7,811 nucleotides of DNA from an uncultured Pseudomonadota bacterium (GCA_903832105.1 CAILAO010000373.1:1-7811), one strand, 5' to 3'; counted from the stretch's first letter, positions 1-6,407 are shown. The notes: generated from the letters alone by a model not told the origin. Program-made: numbers and translations.

Positions 1-1
1 C

Positions 2-1495
2 ATTCAAACTCAGCTCAATGGGCAAGTCGTCGGGCCAGCTTCGGCAACCGATAATGCCATTGCTCGATTTGATGGCACTACTGGGAAATTGGTGCAAAAT
101 TCGGGTGTGGTTATTGATGATTCCGGTAATGTCGGCATTGGCACAGCAAATCCAGGAGCGAAGCTAGATGTGGCTGGAAGTTTTAACCAGGGAGCAGCTT
201 TAACTGACAGCATAGCCCTGAAAGGAACTTGGGACCAAAGCTTGAGTAATCTGATAGTGAATAGTAGCGCAGAAGCGTGGAGTAGCGGAACGAGCGTTCC
301 ACCAGATGGTTGGGCAAATAGGTCGCCAGCTCCGTCAACAAGCAGAAGCACAGATGCAAAATTTGGTAGCTACGCTGTAAAAGTAGATTCAAACGCAAAT
401 GCTGGTACATCAATTTTTCAGAACATTCCAAATTATTCAGATTATAAGGGCAAAACAGTAACTTTCGATGTTTGGGTAAAAGACGGGGGATCTACCTCAG
501 ATCGTCACTATATCCAAATCTCTGATGGTGTTGGAAGTTCAAGTACCGTCTCGTATTTTCCCGGGAGCACCTATACAAGAATTAGTCTTTCACACGCCGT
601 GTCCTCTTCGGCGACGCAACTAGCAATAGATTTATTTGGTGGCTATCCCGCTCATGCCGGAGGTGCCGCAATCTACGATGGTATGCAACTTTATGTAGGC
701 ACTGCTATACCCTACTTTGATGCTAAATCGATTTCCGATACTGGTAATCAGTCGATATTGGGCAGCGTCGGCATCGGGACGGCCAATCCCACTTCCGTTT
801 TACACGTCGCAGGTCCGATTGCAACAGCAATCACAGCAACACCAAAAAATGTCAATTACTCAGTATCGGCCACAGATTCCGTTATTACCGCAGATGCTTC
901 TGGTGGCTCTTTTACGATTACTCTGCCCAGTGCAGCGGGAATTGCAGGAAGACAATATATAGTCAAGAAAATTGATAGTTCTGCCAACGCCGTTTATGTT
1001 GCTCCCGCGACAGCACAAACCATCGATGGAGCTACTCCAGCTAATCCTCTGCAACTGAGGTCTAAATGGCAATTTATTTCAGTTGTAAGTGATGGTGCTA
1101 CTTGGAACGTTATTGGGACCAATGAATCCCCTGTTTTAGGCTCCCTTTGGCTTGCGAATCTCGAAGGAACATCCAGTACGAGTTACGTGGATTTGGCAAC
1201 GCCTGATTCCGTGACGTTCACTATACCTATAGCGTCAAACGTCATAGTGAACTATTCCGCAGCCGCTTCAAAGCCCTCCGCGCAGGGAACATGTGTGAGC
1301 ATAATCAATGTTGATGGCTCTGATGATACAAATGGTATTGCATCCACATCTTTACCAGCTGCGTTTGCGGGTGCACAAGTGCTTGGCTATAAAACGAGTC
1401 TAACAGCCGGCACGCATACAATAAAAATCAGGCACAGCGTTGATACTGGCGCATGTAACTGGCAGAGTCGTCTGTTGACGATAACAAAAGGTTGA
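2..1495 (+). CDS. Phage-tail-fibre-like mosaic adhesin, C-terminal part (5' end outside window)
   Basis: This frame is open from the left edge to TGA 1493-1495, so the start lies upstream; the TTG at 89 is internal. Numbering from the first full codon, 497 residues are visible. Residues 11-47 form a tail-fibre stalk module (NAIARFDGTTGKLVQNSG) that runs into a GNVGIGTANP motif. Residues 83-234 resemble a jelly-roll carbohydrate-binding domain (NLIVNSSAEAW near the start, YDGMQLYVG at the end). A second VGIGTANP motif follows at 256-263. Residues 286-374 are a repeat common in phage tail proteins (ITLPSAAGIAGRQYIVKKID, then TIDGA and TWNVIG). A glycine/serine-rich beta-sandwich-like tip at 379-497 has cysteines 431 and 485. 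No S74 chaperone/peptidase tail is seen. This mosaic resembles the trimeric chimeric fibres (MAT proteins) described in Bdellovibrio, which bind prey surfaces. Trimerisation and glycan binding are inferred. A prophage tail fibre is the alternative, but no phage structural genes are visible. Confidence 0.8.
   Translation: MQTQLNGQVVGPASATDNAIARFDGTTGKLVQNSGVVIDDSGNVGIGTANPGAKLDVAGSFNQGAALTDSIALKGTWDQSLSNLIVNSSAEAWSSGTSVPPDGWANRSPAPSTSRSTDAKFGSYAVKVDSNANAGTSIFQNIPNYSDYKGKTVTFDVWVKDGGSTSDRHYIQISDGVGSSSTVSYFPGSTYTRISLSHAVSSSATQLAIDLFGGYPAHAGGAAIYDGMQLYVGTAIPYFDAKSISDTGNQSILGSVGIGTANPTSVLHVAGPIATAITATPKNVNYSVSATDSVITADASGGSFTITLPSAAGIAGRQYIVKKIDSSANAVYVAPATAQTIDGATPANPLQLRSKWQFISVVSDGATWNVIGTNESPVLGSLWLANLEGTSSTSYVDLATPDSVTFTIPIASNVIVNYSAAASKPSAQGTCVSIINVDGSDDTNGIASTSLPAAFAGAQVLGYKTSLTAGTHTIKIRHSVDTGACNWQSRLLTITKG
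119..178 (+). repeat. First GNVGIGTANP stalk repeat in the fibre gene
   Basis: This encodes residues 40-59 of the partial fibre protein, ending in LDVAG. The motif is typical of phage tail-fibre shafts, where it forms a short triple-stranded turn before the next globular domain. A second copy lies at 755-814. The core bases 131-153 and 767-789 differ at only four sites, all third codon positions. Confidence 0.7.
755..814 (+). repeat. Second VGIGTANP stalk repeat in the fibre gene
   Basis: This encodes residues 252-271 (core VGIGTANP, ending LHVAG). It sits between the jelly-roll module and the next tail-protein module, so it behaves as a domain joint. Compared with the copy at 119-178, the VGIGTANP core is identical in protein and differs in DNA only at synonymous third positions. 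Confidence 0.7.
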
Positions 1496-1554
1496 ACATG
1501 AAAGTTAGTCACGCGCACCGATACCAAACTTTAAGCAACTATTTAAAAATGTTT

Positions 1555-1562
1555 AGGAGGAG
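1555..1562 (+). promoter_or_regulatory. Strong ribosome binding site for the RNase H-like gene
   Basis: AGGAGGAG ends 9 bases before the ATG at 1572. It fixes the start and shows that the gene is translated independently of the fibre gene ending at 1495. Confidence 0.75.
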
Positions 1563-1571
1563 TAACACGCC

Positions 1572-2054
1572 ATGTTTATATACTCCGATGCCAGTTTCTC
1601 AAAGAAACATGCGATGGGTATCGCGGGTTATCTTATCTTTAAAACAATCAAAGATCATGAGGCGAGTGCTTTTTCTTCAGCCATCATAAGTCTCTTTAAG
1701 ATTGAGGAACAAAACAATATCAGACTCGAAATGGTCAGTGCCATTTCGGCCCTGGAAACTGCAAGAAATGATGCTAGGAAAGATGTCATTACCCAACTGT
1801 TCACTGACTGCGAAACGATTGTGAATCTTTCAAAGAGACGTGAAAGACTGGAATCCTCCGACTACATGAGTGCTCGTCAAAATAAAGTTTTAAACAATGC
1901 CGATTTATACAAGCTGTTCTTTGCTCTATGCGACGAAGTTAGTCCAAAGATCACTTGGGTAAAAGGGCACTCAAGAAAAAATGATCAAAGCCATATTCAA
2001 AAGAACTTCAGCCACCTTGATCAGCTTGTAAGGAGAGAGCTGAGGGGGTACTAA
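1572..2054 (+). CDS. RNase HI-like small protein
   Basis: This 160-residue protein has the signature spacing of RNase HI, which cuts the RNA strand of RNA-DNA hybrids using metal ions. The four acidic positions can be placed: D6 in YSDAS on the first strand, E53 in RLEM at the start of a helix, D79 in FTDCE, and D150 in HLDQLV near the C-terminus. H133 lies in WVKGH, the loop histidine motif of the family, and G19 follows the first acid in the beta-hairpin. The length matches bacterial RNase HI (about 155 residues). No signal peptide is seen, so it is presumably cytoplasmic. The strong Shine-Dalgarno at 1555-1562 supports the start. It lies 76 bases after the fibre stop and may share its transcript. 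It is divergent from housekeeping RnhA, and whether it is the cell's main RNase H is unknown. Confidence 0.75.
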   Translation: MFIYSDASFSKKHAMGIAGYLIFKTIKDHEASAFSSAIISLFKIEEQNNIRLEMVSAISALETARNDARKDVITQLFTDCETIVNLSKRRERLESSDYMSARQNKVLNNADLYKLFFALCDEVSPKITWVKGHSRKNDQSHIQKNFSHLDQLVRRELRGY

Positions 2055-2443
2055 GCTGCGATCACGAAAGATCGAAAATCAAAGAGTAGAAGCCAAACTC
2101 GGTGTTAATATCATTAGTCAAATGACTCAACTTAAAATGCCGAAATCGTACAAAGTATAGAAACCAGACAGCTTTAGAAACATTGTTAGACCAACATTTG
2201 ATTTATGCAACAACGCCGAAAAACATTATAAAGCCATGAGAATACGGAAGATATTTGGTTCCTGCTGAGTGATTCTCTTTTTCTTCCTTGTGAAATACAA
2301 AACATGGATAACGTTTCTGATCGGGCAAATAGATGATACGATTGATCAACATGTCTAGTATTATCTAAATGAAAAGCTGTCAGTGCATCTTGTGGATACA
2401 TCACGAAAGCCTTTTTGTGCGGGAAAGATGCAATAAATATGGC

Positions 2444-2472
2444 TTGCATTCGCTGGTTGAGAGGCTTACAAT
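2444..2472 (+). promoter_or_regulatory. Candidate sigma-70-type promoter for the DUF2934 gene
   Basis: TTGCAT (2444-2449) and TACAAT (2467-2472) are separated by 17 bases, the optimal spacing. The -10 matches the consensus at 5 of 6 positions, the -35 at only 3. Transcription would start near 2479, giving a leader of about 25 bases that contains the ribosome binding site. Confidence 0.35.
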
Positions 2473-2492
2473 TTTCGAATCAAATAAAACTT

Positions 2493-2500
2493 AAGGAGGA
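2493..2500 (+). promoter_or_regulatory. Strong ribosome binding site for the DUF2934 gene
   Basis: AAGGAGGA is a near-perfect anti-16S match 3 bases before the ATG at 2504. The spacing is a little tight. This site is the main reason the short downstream frame is called as a gene. Confidence 0.7.
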
Positions 2501-2503
2501 ACT

Positions 2504-2737
2504 ATGGATAATTTTACAAAAAAAAGAAACACAGGTAACACGACTCAAACAACGACCACCAACGAAACATGTTGCTGTAATGACACCGATACTCGGAAGA
2601 TTTCAGAAACAGCATATTTTCTGGCGGAAAAAAATGGCTTCCAAGGAAATCAAGTAGATTATTGGTTAGAAGCTGAAAAACAGATTAAAAACCATACCAC
2701 CAACAATGGTACGGGCAACGTACTCAGAAAACGCTAG
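2504..2737 (+). CDS. Small DUF2934-like protein
   Basis: This 77-residue protein has no signal peptide. Residues 31-62 match the pattern of DUF2934: ISETAYFLAEKNGF, a short glycine turn, then VDYWLEAEKQI. The family is a short helix-turn-helix-shaped unit with conserved A-Y, G and W-L-x-A-E positions, and its function is unknown. Residues 9-29 are an unusual Thr/Asn-rich low-complexity segment that includes three consecutive cysteines (C23-C25). The C-terminal tail is Asn/Thr-rich and ends in LRKR. The AAGGAGGA ribosome binding site supports the start. The gene stands alone and converges on the lipoprotein gene 40 bases downstream; its stop codon lies in the loop of a hairpin. DUF2934 proteins are often small, single-domain and basic or acidic, so the size fits. 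No role can be inferred from context. Confidence 0.7.
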   Translation: MDNFTKKRNTGNTTQTTTTNETCCCNDTDTRKISETAYFLAEKNGFQGNQVDYWLEAEKQIKNHTTNNGTGNVLRKR

Positions 2738-2746
2738 TGTTTTCTG
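2725..2746. terminator. Hairpin at the convergent gene junction (possible bidirectional terminator)
   Basis: CAGAAAAC (2725-2732) and GTTTTCTG (2739-2746) form a perfect 8-bp stem around a 6-base loop that contains the DUF2934 TAG stop. It lies 32 bases from the lipoprotein stop on the opposite strand, where a shared terminator would be expected. The stem is A/T-rich and lacks a clean T-tract on either side, so intrinsic termination is uncertain. Confidence 0.35.
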
Positions 2747-2777
2747 GACCGGTGTAACGTAAGAAAAGAAGCACCTA

Positions 2778-5297
2778 TCAAAAGCCACTGAGCTGGCACG
2801 CTTTGATCCAGTTTGCGTTGTTTGCGGTGTAGAAGACGTAGTTCGACGCGCCAATCGAGGCTCGCTTGATGGAGTTGAGGGAGTACCCGCTGATTGTTTT
2901 GTTGAGAACACTTGTTGGGGTAGTCGGAGTTGATAGATCGTAAATAGCCCAACCGGTTGATGACGGTGAAAATAGAAAACCATTGTCGAGAATCGGATCA
3001 GCATTTGAACTGCCTGCTCCACTTATCGTGCTTGGAGCAGGGATACTTTCCTTGTTGGAAAGATTGAAAACAGCGAGTTTGCTGGTATTGGACCACATCA
3101 TATAGAGTATATTCTCAGAGTAGGCGACTCCTCTTCCCCCCCATGAGCTGGTATCGACCAAGTAGGTTCCTTTCGGAGTCAGTGTCTTCGCCGATTTGTT
3201 GTGTTCGTAGACACGAAGTCCAGCCGCAGAGGAACTGCCCCCATCACCAAGATAAACATAAGTTGTTGTGGCGTCTTTGATCCAACAAGTCACCCCATAG
3301 GGATATTTTGATCCGCTGATGACGGATTCTATCAAATCGACTGGATTATCCGGTTCGGTGATGTCATATACAGCGACGCCACGAGACTGCAACGCCATGT
3401 ATAGATAGTTGCCACAAATATCGATGTCCATGGTACCACCCGGAAGCGCGGCTTTCCTGACCGCTGCTGGACTTGCTTTGTTGGAAATGTCGATCACAGG
3501 GACCCCATTGCATCCTCCGCCGTAAATATAGGCGTAGTTTGGATTAGGTGAAAGCGCAACACCACCCGCATACCAGCACCCTGTTCCACTTTCTAGAGCC
3601 AAAGATCCGGTTTCGGATGGAGATGTTGGGTCGGAAACATCGTATACCTTGAACGTCCCGTAACTATCGCCTAGCTCGAAAAAAAGGTAATTTCCGGACA
3701 CATCGAAATACCTAGTATAAGAATCACCTGTAATAGTTGATTTGTCCGTGCAAGACAAGGAATTGGTAGGTGTCGCACTTTGAGTCACGCCATCCAGAGA
3801 GCGATTACCAACTGCGTCAACGGCATGGACTGTGAATTGATAATTTGTGCCGTTTGTAAGCCCTGTCCATTGATAACTTGTCGTGGGCCAGGTCACAGTT
3901 CGCTCTCCTGTTCCTCCAGAGGATATTTCTATATCAAAACTGACAACATCTGTGCCTGTGTGAGACCATGACAAGGTCACTTTTCCTAGTCCTGGTGTTG
4001 CGGTAAGACCGCTGACGTCGCTTGGTTTGACCGAATCGATCAACCAACCATAATTCGCGGCAGATGGACTTTCATTTCCCGCGACATCCCGAACTTTAAC
4101 GTAGAATGTATGTGTTCCCTCAGCAAGGGACGAAAGGATCATGGGTGAAGTACAAGGAGCAAAATTTTCTTCATCAAGCGCACATAGAAAAACGCCGTCA
4201 ACTTCCGACGAGGAAAAACTAAATGTTGCAGAATTTGATGTCGACACACTGGCAGGTTTTGAGTCGATTATTGCAGCAGGACTCACCGTATCGATCACCC
4301 AGGAGTACGTTTCCGGAGTTTCGTCAGCGCTTCCTGCCGCATCCACTGCCTTAACCTGAAATGTGTGCGGTCCATCAGTAACGTCAGAGACCAGGTAAGG
4401 GGAAGTGCAAGGCGCAAAAGGCGCTAAATCGAGATTACACAAAAATGTGGCATTTTCATCATTGCAAGAAAACGTAAATGACGCTGTGTTTTGGGAGCTT
4501 ATCGGAGATGGTTTGGAGTCAAGTGTGGTTTCTATGGAAGCGCTATCTGCAACACCTGAATCTTTTTCAATTTCTGAAACCTGTTTAAAGTCCGCCGCAT
4601 AGTTTGCGAATTCGGAATCACCTTCTTCCATGGGAACTTCCCGGTACGTTTTAATTTTCGACCCGGAGTTTTGAAATATCACAAACTTGCCGAAGTATTT
4701 GATTTGGAAGTAGGCGCGCTGTCCGACAATTTGGATTTTGTCCGCCGGGATCATGGCCAAATAGAATTTATTTTCCGAAGATTTGAAAAAATTCGCGGCA
4801 ACAAAATATGAGTTTTCTTGTAACTGCAGTGTCCCAGAATTCCCGATGTCCAATGCCAGAGTTCCCGGATTAGAAAGATCACTTGAAGGGCTGGCCCAAA
4901 CTGCAAGAGGTCTTGTTATTTGCTTTGATGTTGCTACGTCGATGTCTAAACTGTTCAAGTCGGAAGCAGAGAGTGTTTCACCCTCTCTTATCATAATTGT
5001 CGCATCTAAACTTAAGGCACCTACAGGTAATGCCAATGAAGCATTTTCCATCTCAGAACTCTTGGTGTTAATAATTTGCGTTGTATCCGCTTTGGATGAC
5101 AATTTAGCTGTAAAAACTCCGCTTTTCTCGGTGGTTGCCACAGCAGTGCCATCAGCAAAAGCCGCGTCATAGTTTTCTTCAGTGCCAGTCGATTGCGTTG
5201 TTGAAGTGTTGTTCTCACCCTCTTTTGCCGAGTTGGAGACGTTCACGTTGCATGCGGAGATAGATAAAATAGCTAAAAACGAAAATACTTTTTCCAT
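2778..5297 (-). CDS. Multidomain surface lipoprotein: ZU5-like, two Ig-like, FN3 and LVIVD-type propeller
   Basis: This 839-residue protein begins with a lipoprotein signal peptide; ISAC places the lipidated cysteine at C16, and N17 does not suggest inner-membrane retention. A Ser/Thr/Asn/Glu-rich linker follows. Residues 60-210 look like a ZU5-type domain (LALPVGAL; YFGKFVIF). Residues 257-337 and 343-422 are two related Ig-like domains sharing FLCxLD, FAPCTSP, HTFxVK and a YxWxID end, each with a conserved cysteine pair (287/297, 372/382). Residues 424-511 are fibronectin type III. Residues 520-839 hold seven blade-like units with repeats such as VYDVSDPTSP, VIDISNKASP and VYDITEPDNP, as in LVIVD beta-propellers. 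No enzymatic residues are evident, so a binding or scaffold role at the outer membrane is inferred. AGGAAAGAG lies 6 bases before the ATG. A sigma-28-type promoter lies about 40 bases upstream. The domain set is clear; the partner is unknown. Confidence 0.85.
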   Translation of the reverse strand: MEKVFSFLAILSISACNVNVSNSAKEGENNTSTTQSTGTEENYDAAFADGTAVATTEKSGVFTAKLSSKADTTQIINTKSSEMENASLALPVGALSLDATIMIREGETLSASDLNSLDIDVATSKQITRPLAVWASPSSDLSNPGTLALDIGNSGTLQLQENSYFVAANFFKSSENKFYLAMIPADKIQIVGQRAYFQIKYFGKFVIFQNSGSKIKTYREVPMEEGDSEFANYAADFKQVSEIEKDSGVADSASIETTLDSKPSPISSQNTASFTFSCNDENATFLCNLDLAPFAPCTSPYLVSDVTDGPHTFQVKAVDAAGSADETPETYSWVIDTVSPAAIIDSKPASVSTSNSATFSFSSSEVDGVFLCALDEENFAPCTSPMILSSLAEGTHTFYVKVRDVAGNESPSAANYGWLIDSVKPSDVSGLTATPGLGKVTLSWSHTGTDVVSFDIEISSGGTGERTVTWPTTSYQWTGLTNGTNYQFTVHAVDAVGNRSLDGVTQSATPTNSLSCTDKSTITGDSYTRYFDVSGNYLFFELGDSYGTFKVYDVSDPTSPSETGSLALESGTGCWYAGGVALSPNPNYAYIYGGGCNGVPVIDISNKASPAAVRKAALPGGTMDIDICGNYLYMALQSRGVAVYDITEPDNPVDLIESVISGSKYPYGVTCWIKDATTTYVYLGDGGSSSAAGLRVYEHNKSAKTLTPKGTYLVDTSSWGGRGVAYSENILYMMWSNTSKLAVFNLSNKESIPAPSTISGAGSSNADPILDNGFLFSPSSTGWAIYDLSTPTTPTSVLNKTISGYSLNSIKRASIGASNYVFYTANNANWIKACQLSGF

Positions 5298-5344
5298 ATG
5301 GATCTCTTTCCTAGCGGACTATTTTGTAAAAAAACGCCATCAAC

Positions 5345-5371
5345 TTATCGGCAGGTCAAATAAAAAGTTGA
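5345..5371 (-). promoter_or_regulatory. Sigma-28 (FliA)-type promoter of the propeller lipoprotein gene
   Basis: On the - strand, TCAACTTT (5364-5371) is followed after exactly 11 bases by GCCGATAA (5345-5352). The enterobacterial FliA consensus is TAAAGTTT-N11-GCCGATAA, so the -10 is perfect and the -35 matches 6 of 8. Initiation would fall near 5337, giving a leader of about 40 bases. No good sigma-70 promoter was seen in this gap. FliA controls late flagellar and chemotaxis genes widely, and attack-phase genes in Bdellovibrio. Confidence 0.7.
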
Positions 5372-5387
5372 CTAGCGCGATCAATGG

Positions 5388-5430
5388 AAAAAAGTAGTAC
5401 TCTGTTTTTCTTGAGAAAAAAACAGCGTAC
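5388..5430 (-). terminator. Probable rho-independent terminator of the PDZ-thioredoxin gene
   Basis: GTAC-C-CTGTTTTT and AAAAACAG-A-GTAC arms (5418-5430 and 5397-5409) form a 13-bp stem with one mismatch around an 8-base loop. On the - strand it is followed by TACTTTTTT. It lies 86 bases after the thioredoxin stop and just upstream of the sigma-28 promoter, which separates the two transcription units. Confidence 0.55.
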
Positions 5431-5515
5431 GTCTGGTTTTCTTTTTCTTCAGGGAACTCTTTGGTTTTATTTAAGATCGCGCATAAAAACGATTGATAGC
5501 AAGGTGATAGCGACT

Positions 5516-6286
5516 TTATAATGAAAGTGCTTTCTTCAGCGATTCCTCGAGGAAAACGCCCCCTCCAATTGTGACATGTTTAATAACTCCCATGCGATCG
5601 ATAACAACCAAAGTGGGGAAAGCTGTAATGTGATATTGAACGGACGTATCTTTATCTTTACTGGAAAGCACCGCATGGTGAGGCTTTCGGTCACCAAAAA
5701 AAGACTTTAACGTAGATTCGTCTTCGTCTGAAATAGCTAAAACGGTAATTTCAGGATACTTTGCCGCGAAACTGTCGAGCACAGGTAAGGCAGCGCGGCA
5801 GGCGGGGCACCAGGTACCCCAAAATTTAAGAATGACAACTTTTCCTCGCAAGTCTTGCAGTTTTCCAGATACCGGACCGAAGATCACTGGCAACGTAAAA
5901 TCAGGCGCTTTTTGATTGAGAAGGAATTTTTGAAGAAGTTCTGTCACTTCTGGTTTTAACACCAACTGAAGCATGACAGACTTTTTGACGTTGTTTCTCA
6001 AAAAATCAACTTTCACCGTATAACCAATACCAAAAGACGAAACACGATCAATAAGTTCCAGGGGAGTTTTTACAGAAAGATCATTGACGGAGAGAATTTC
6101 GTCTCCCTTTAAAAGACCGGCTTTTTCGGCTGGTGTTCCAATAATCGTGTTTTCGACAAGAACTCCGGTCTTACCTTGGGCAATAGCAACCCCCATCCAA
6201 GGTTTTGCAGATTCAACCCTCAGTTGAGCGTGAAGGGCAATACCCCAAAGTAAAAAAACAGAAAACAAGAGGGCGCAATATTTCAT
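5516..6286 (-). CDS. Exported PDZ-thioredoxin fusion protein (TlpA/ResA-like)
   Basis: The chosen start at 6286 gives 256 residues. It has GGGAG 8 bases upstream and begins directly with a Sec signal peptide (MKYCALLF, hydrophobic to about residue 17, probable cleavage after A20). An ATG at 6316 would add ten residues before that signal and has no ribosome binding site. Residues 30-109 form a PDZ domain (WMGVAI; TPAEKAGLLKGDEILSVND), which usually binds protein C-termini. Residues 125-256 are a thioredoxin fold of the TlpA/ResA class: APDFTLP, a redox-active W159-C160-P-A-C163 centre and the cis-proline of AFPTLVV (P224). These periplasmic proteins typically reduce or exchange disulfides of exported or cytochrome-maturation substrates. 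The PDZ domain could select the client. No cytochrome genes are nearby. The next upstream gene is 121 bases away on the same strand. Confidence 0.85.
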   Translation of the reverse strand: MKYCALLFSVFLLWGIALHAQLRVESAKPWMGVAIAQGKTGVLVENTIIGTPAEKAGLLKGDEILSVNDLSVKTPLELIDRVSSFGIGYTVKVDFLRNNVKKSVMLQLVLKPEVTELLQKFLLNQKAPDFTLPVIFGPVSGKLQDLRGKVVILKFWGTWCPACRAALPVLDSFAAKYPEITVLAISDEDESTLKSFFGDRKPHHAVLSSKDKDTSVQYHITAFPTLVVIDRMGVIKHVTIGGGVFLEESLKKALSL

Positions 6287-6294
6287 GTACGAAA

Positions 6295-6299
6295 CTCCC
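6295..6299 (-). promoter_or_regulatory. Ribosome binding site that decides the PDZ-thioredoxin start
   Basis: GGGAG on the - strand lies 8 bases before the ATG at 6284-6286. The alternative ATG at 6314-6316 has no such site, and this start puts the signal peptide at the very N-terminus. Confidence 0.65.
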
Positions 6300-6351
6300 A
6301 AAGGTAAACAAAACATGCAATAAAATCGGCGCAGGACGCCTATGACATCAT

Positions 6352-6379
6352 ACTATATGTGTGTAATAATATCAGTCAT
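6352..6379 (-). promoter_or_regulatory. Candidate sigma-70-type promoter for the PDZ-thioredoxin gene
   Basis: On the - strand, ATGACT (6374-6379) and TATAGT (6352-6357) are 16 bases apart. They match the -35 and -10 consensus at 4 of 6 and 5 of 6 positions. The site lies between the carboxypeptidase stop and the thioredoxin start. The region is A/T-rich, so chance matches are possible. Confidence 0.35.
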
Positions 6380-6407
6380 CTCATCGTTAGACCACTTGTA
6401 TCTCTAC

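Larger units (their letters stand above)
2055..2503 (+). other. Gene-poor stretch between the RNase H-like and DUF2934 genes
   Basis: I see no convincing gene here. One + frame, out of step with the RNase H-like gene, is open from 2047 to TAG 2158-2160 and again from 2161 to TGA 2266-2268. Its codons read as ordinary protein, but there is no ribosome binding site. The - strand has an 87-codon open frame (2186-2449), also without a ribosome binding site. A candidate sigma-70-type promoter for the downstream gene lies at the right end. The stretch could hold decayed coding sequence; I recognise no family in it. Confidence 0.5.

Noticed and set aside
10..431. Two open frames on the - strand under the fibre gene
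   Set aside because: They are antisense to a well-supported modular protein, have no ribosome binding site and show no recognisable domains.
1500..1528. GAAAGTTA and ACCGATAC as a sigma-28 promoter for the RNase H-like gene
   Set aside because: The spacer is 9 bases rather than 11 and both boxes are imperfect, so it is probably chance.
1492..1689. 65-codon + frame starting at the fibre stop
   Set aside because: It overlaps the RNase H-like gene in another frame, and the strong ribosome binding site serves the ATG at 1572.
2059..2074. CGATC/GATCG inverted repeat as a terminator after the RNase H-like gene
   Set aside because: The stem is only 5 bp and is followed by A-rich sequence, not a T-tract.
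2186..2449. 87-codon open frame on the - strand
   Set aside because: It has no ribosome binding site and no family I recognise. It may be chance or a remnant; I considered a transposase fragment but found no motif to support it.
2415..2657. 80-codon + frame overlapping the DUF2934 gene
   Set aside because: It lacks a ribosome binding site, and the overlapping frame has both the site and the DUF2934 pattern.
6287..6316. Ten-residue N-terminal extension of the PDZ-thioredoxin
   Set aside because: No ribosome binding site precedes the ATG at 6316, and the extension would sit in front of a normal signal peptide.
6328..6340. GGCG/CGCC hairpin as a terminator of the carboxypeptidase gene
   Set aside because: The stem is 4 bp, the T-rich run is interrupted, and it lies within the thioredoxin leader.
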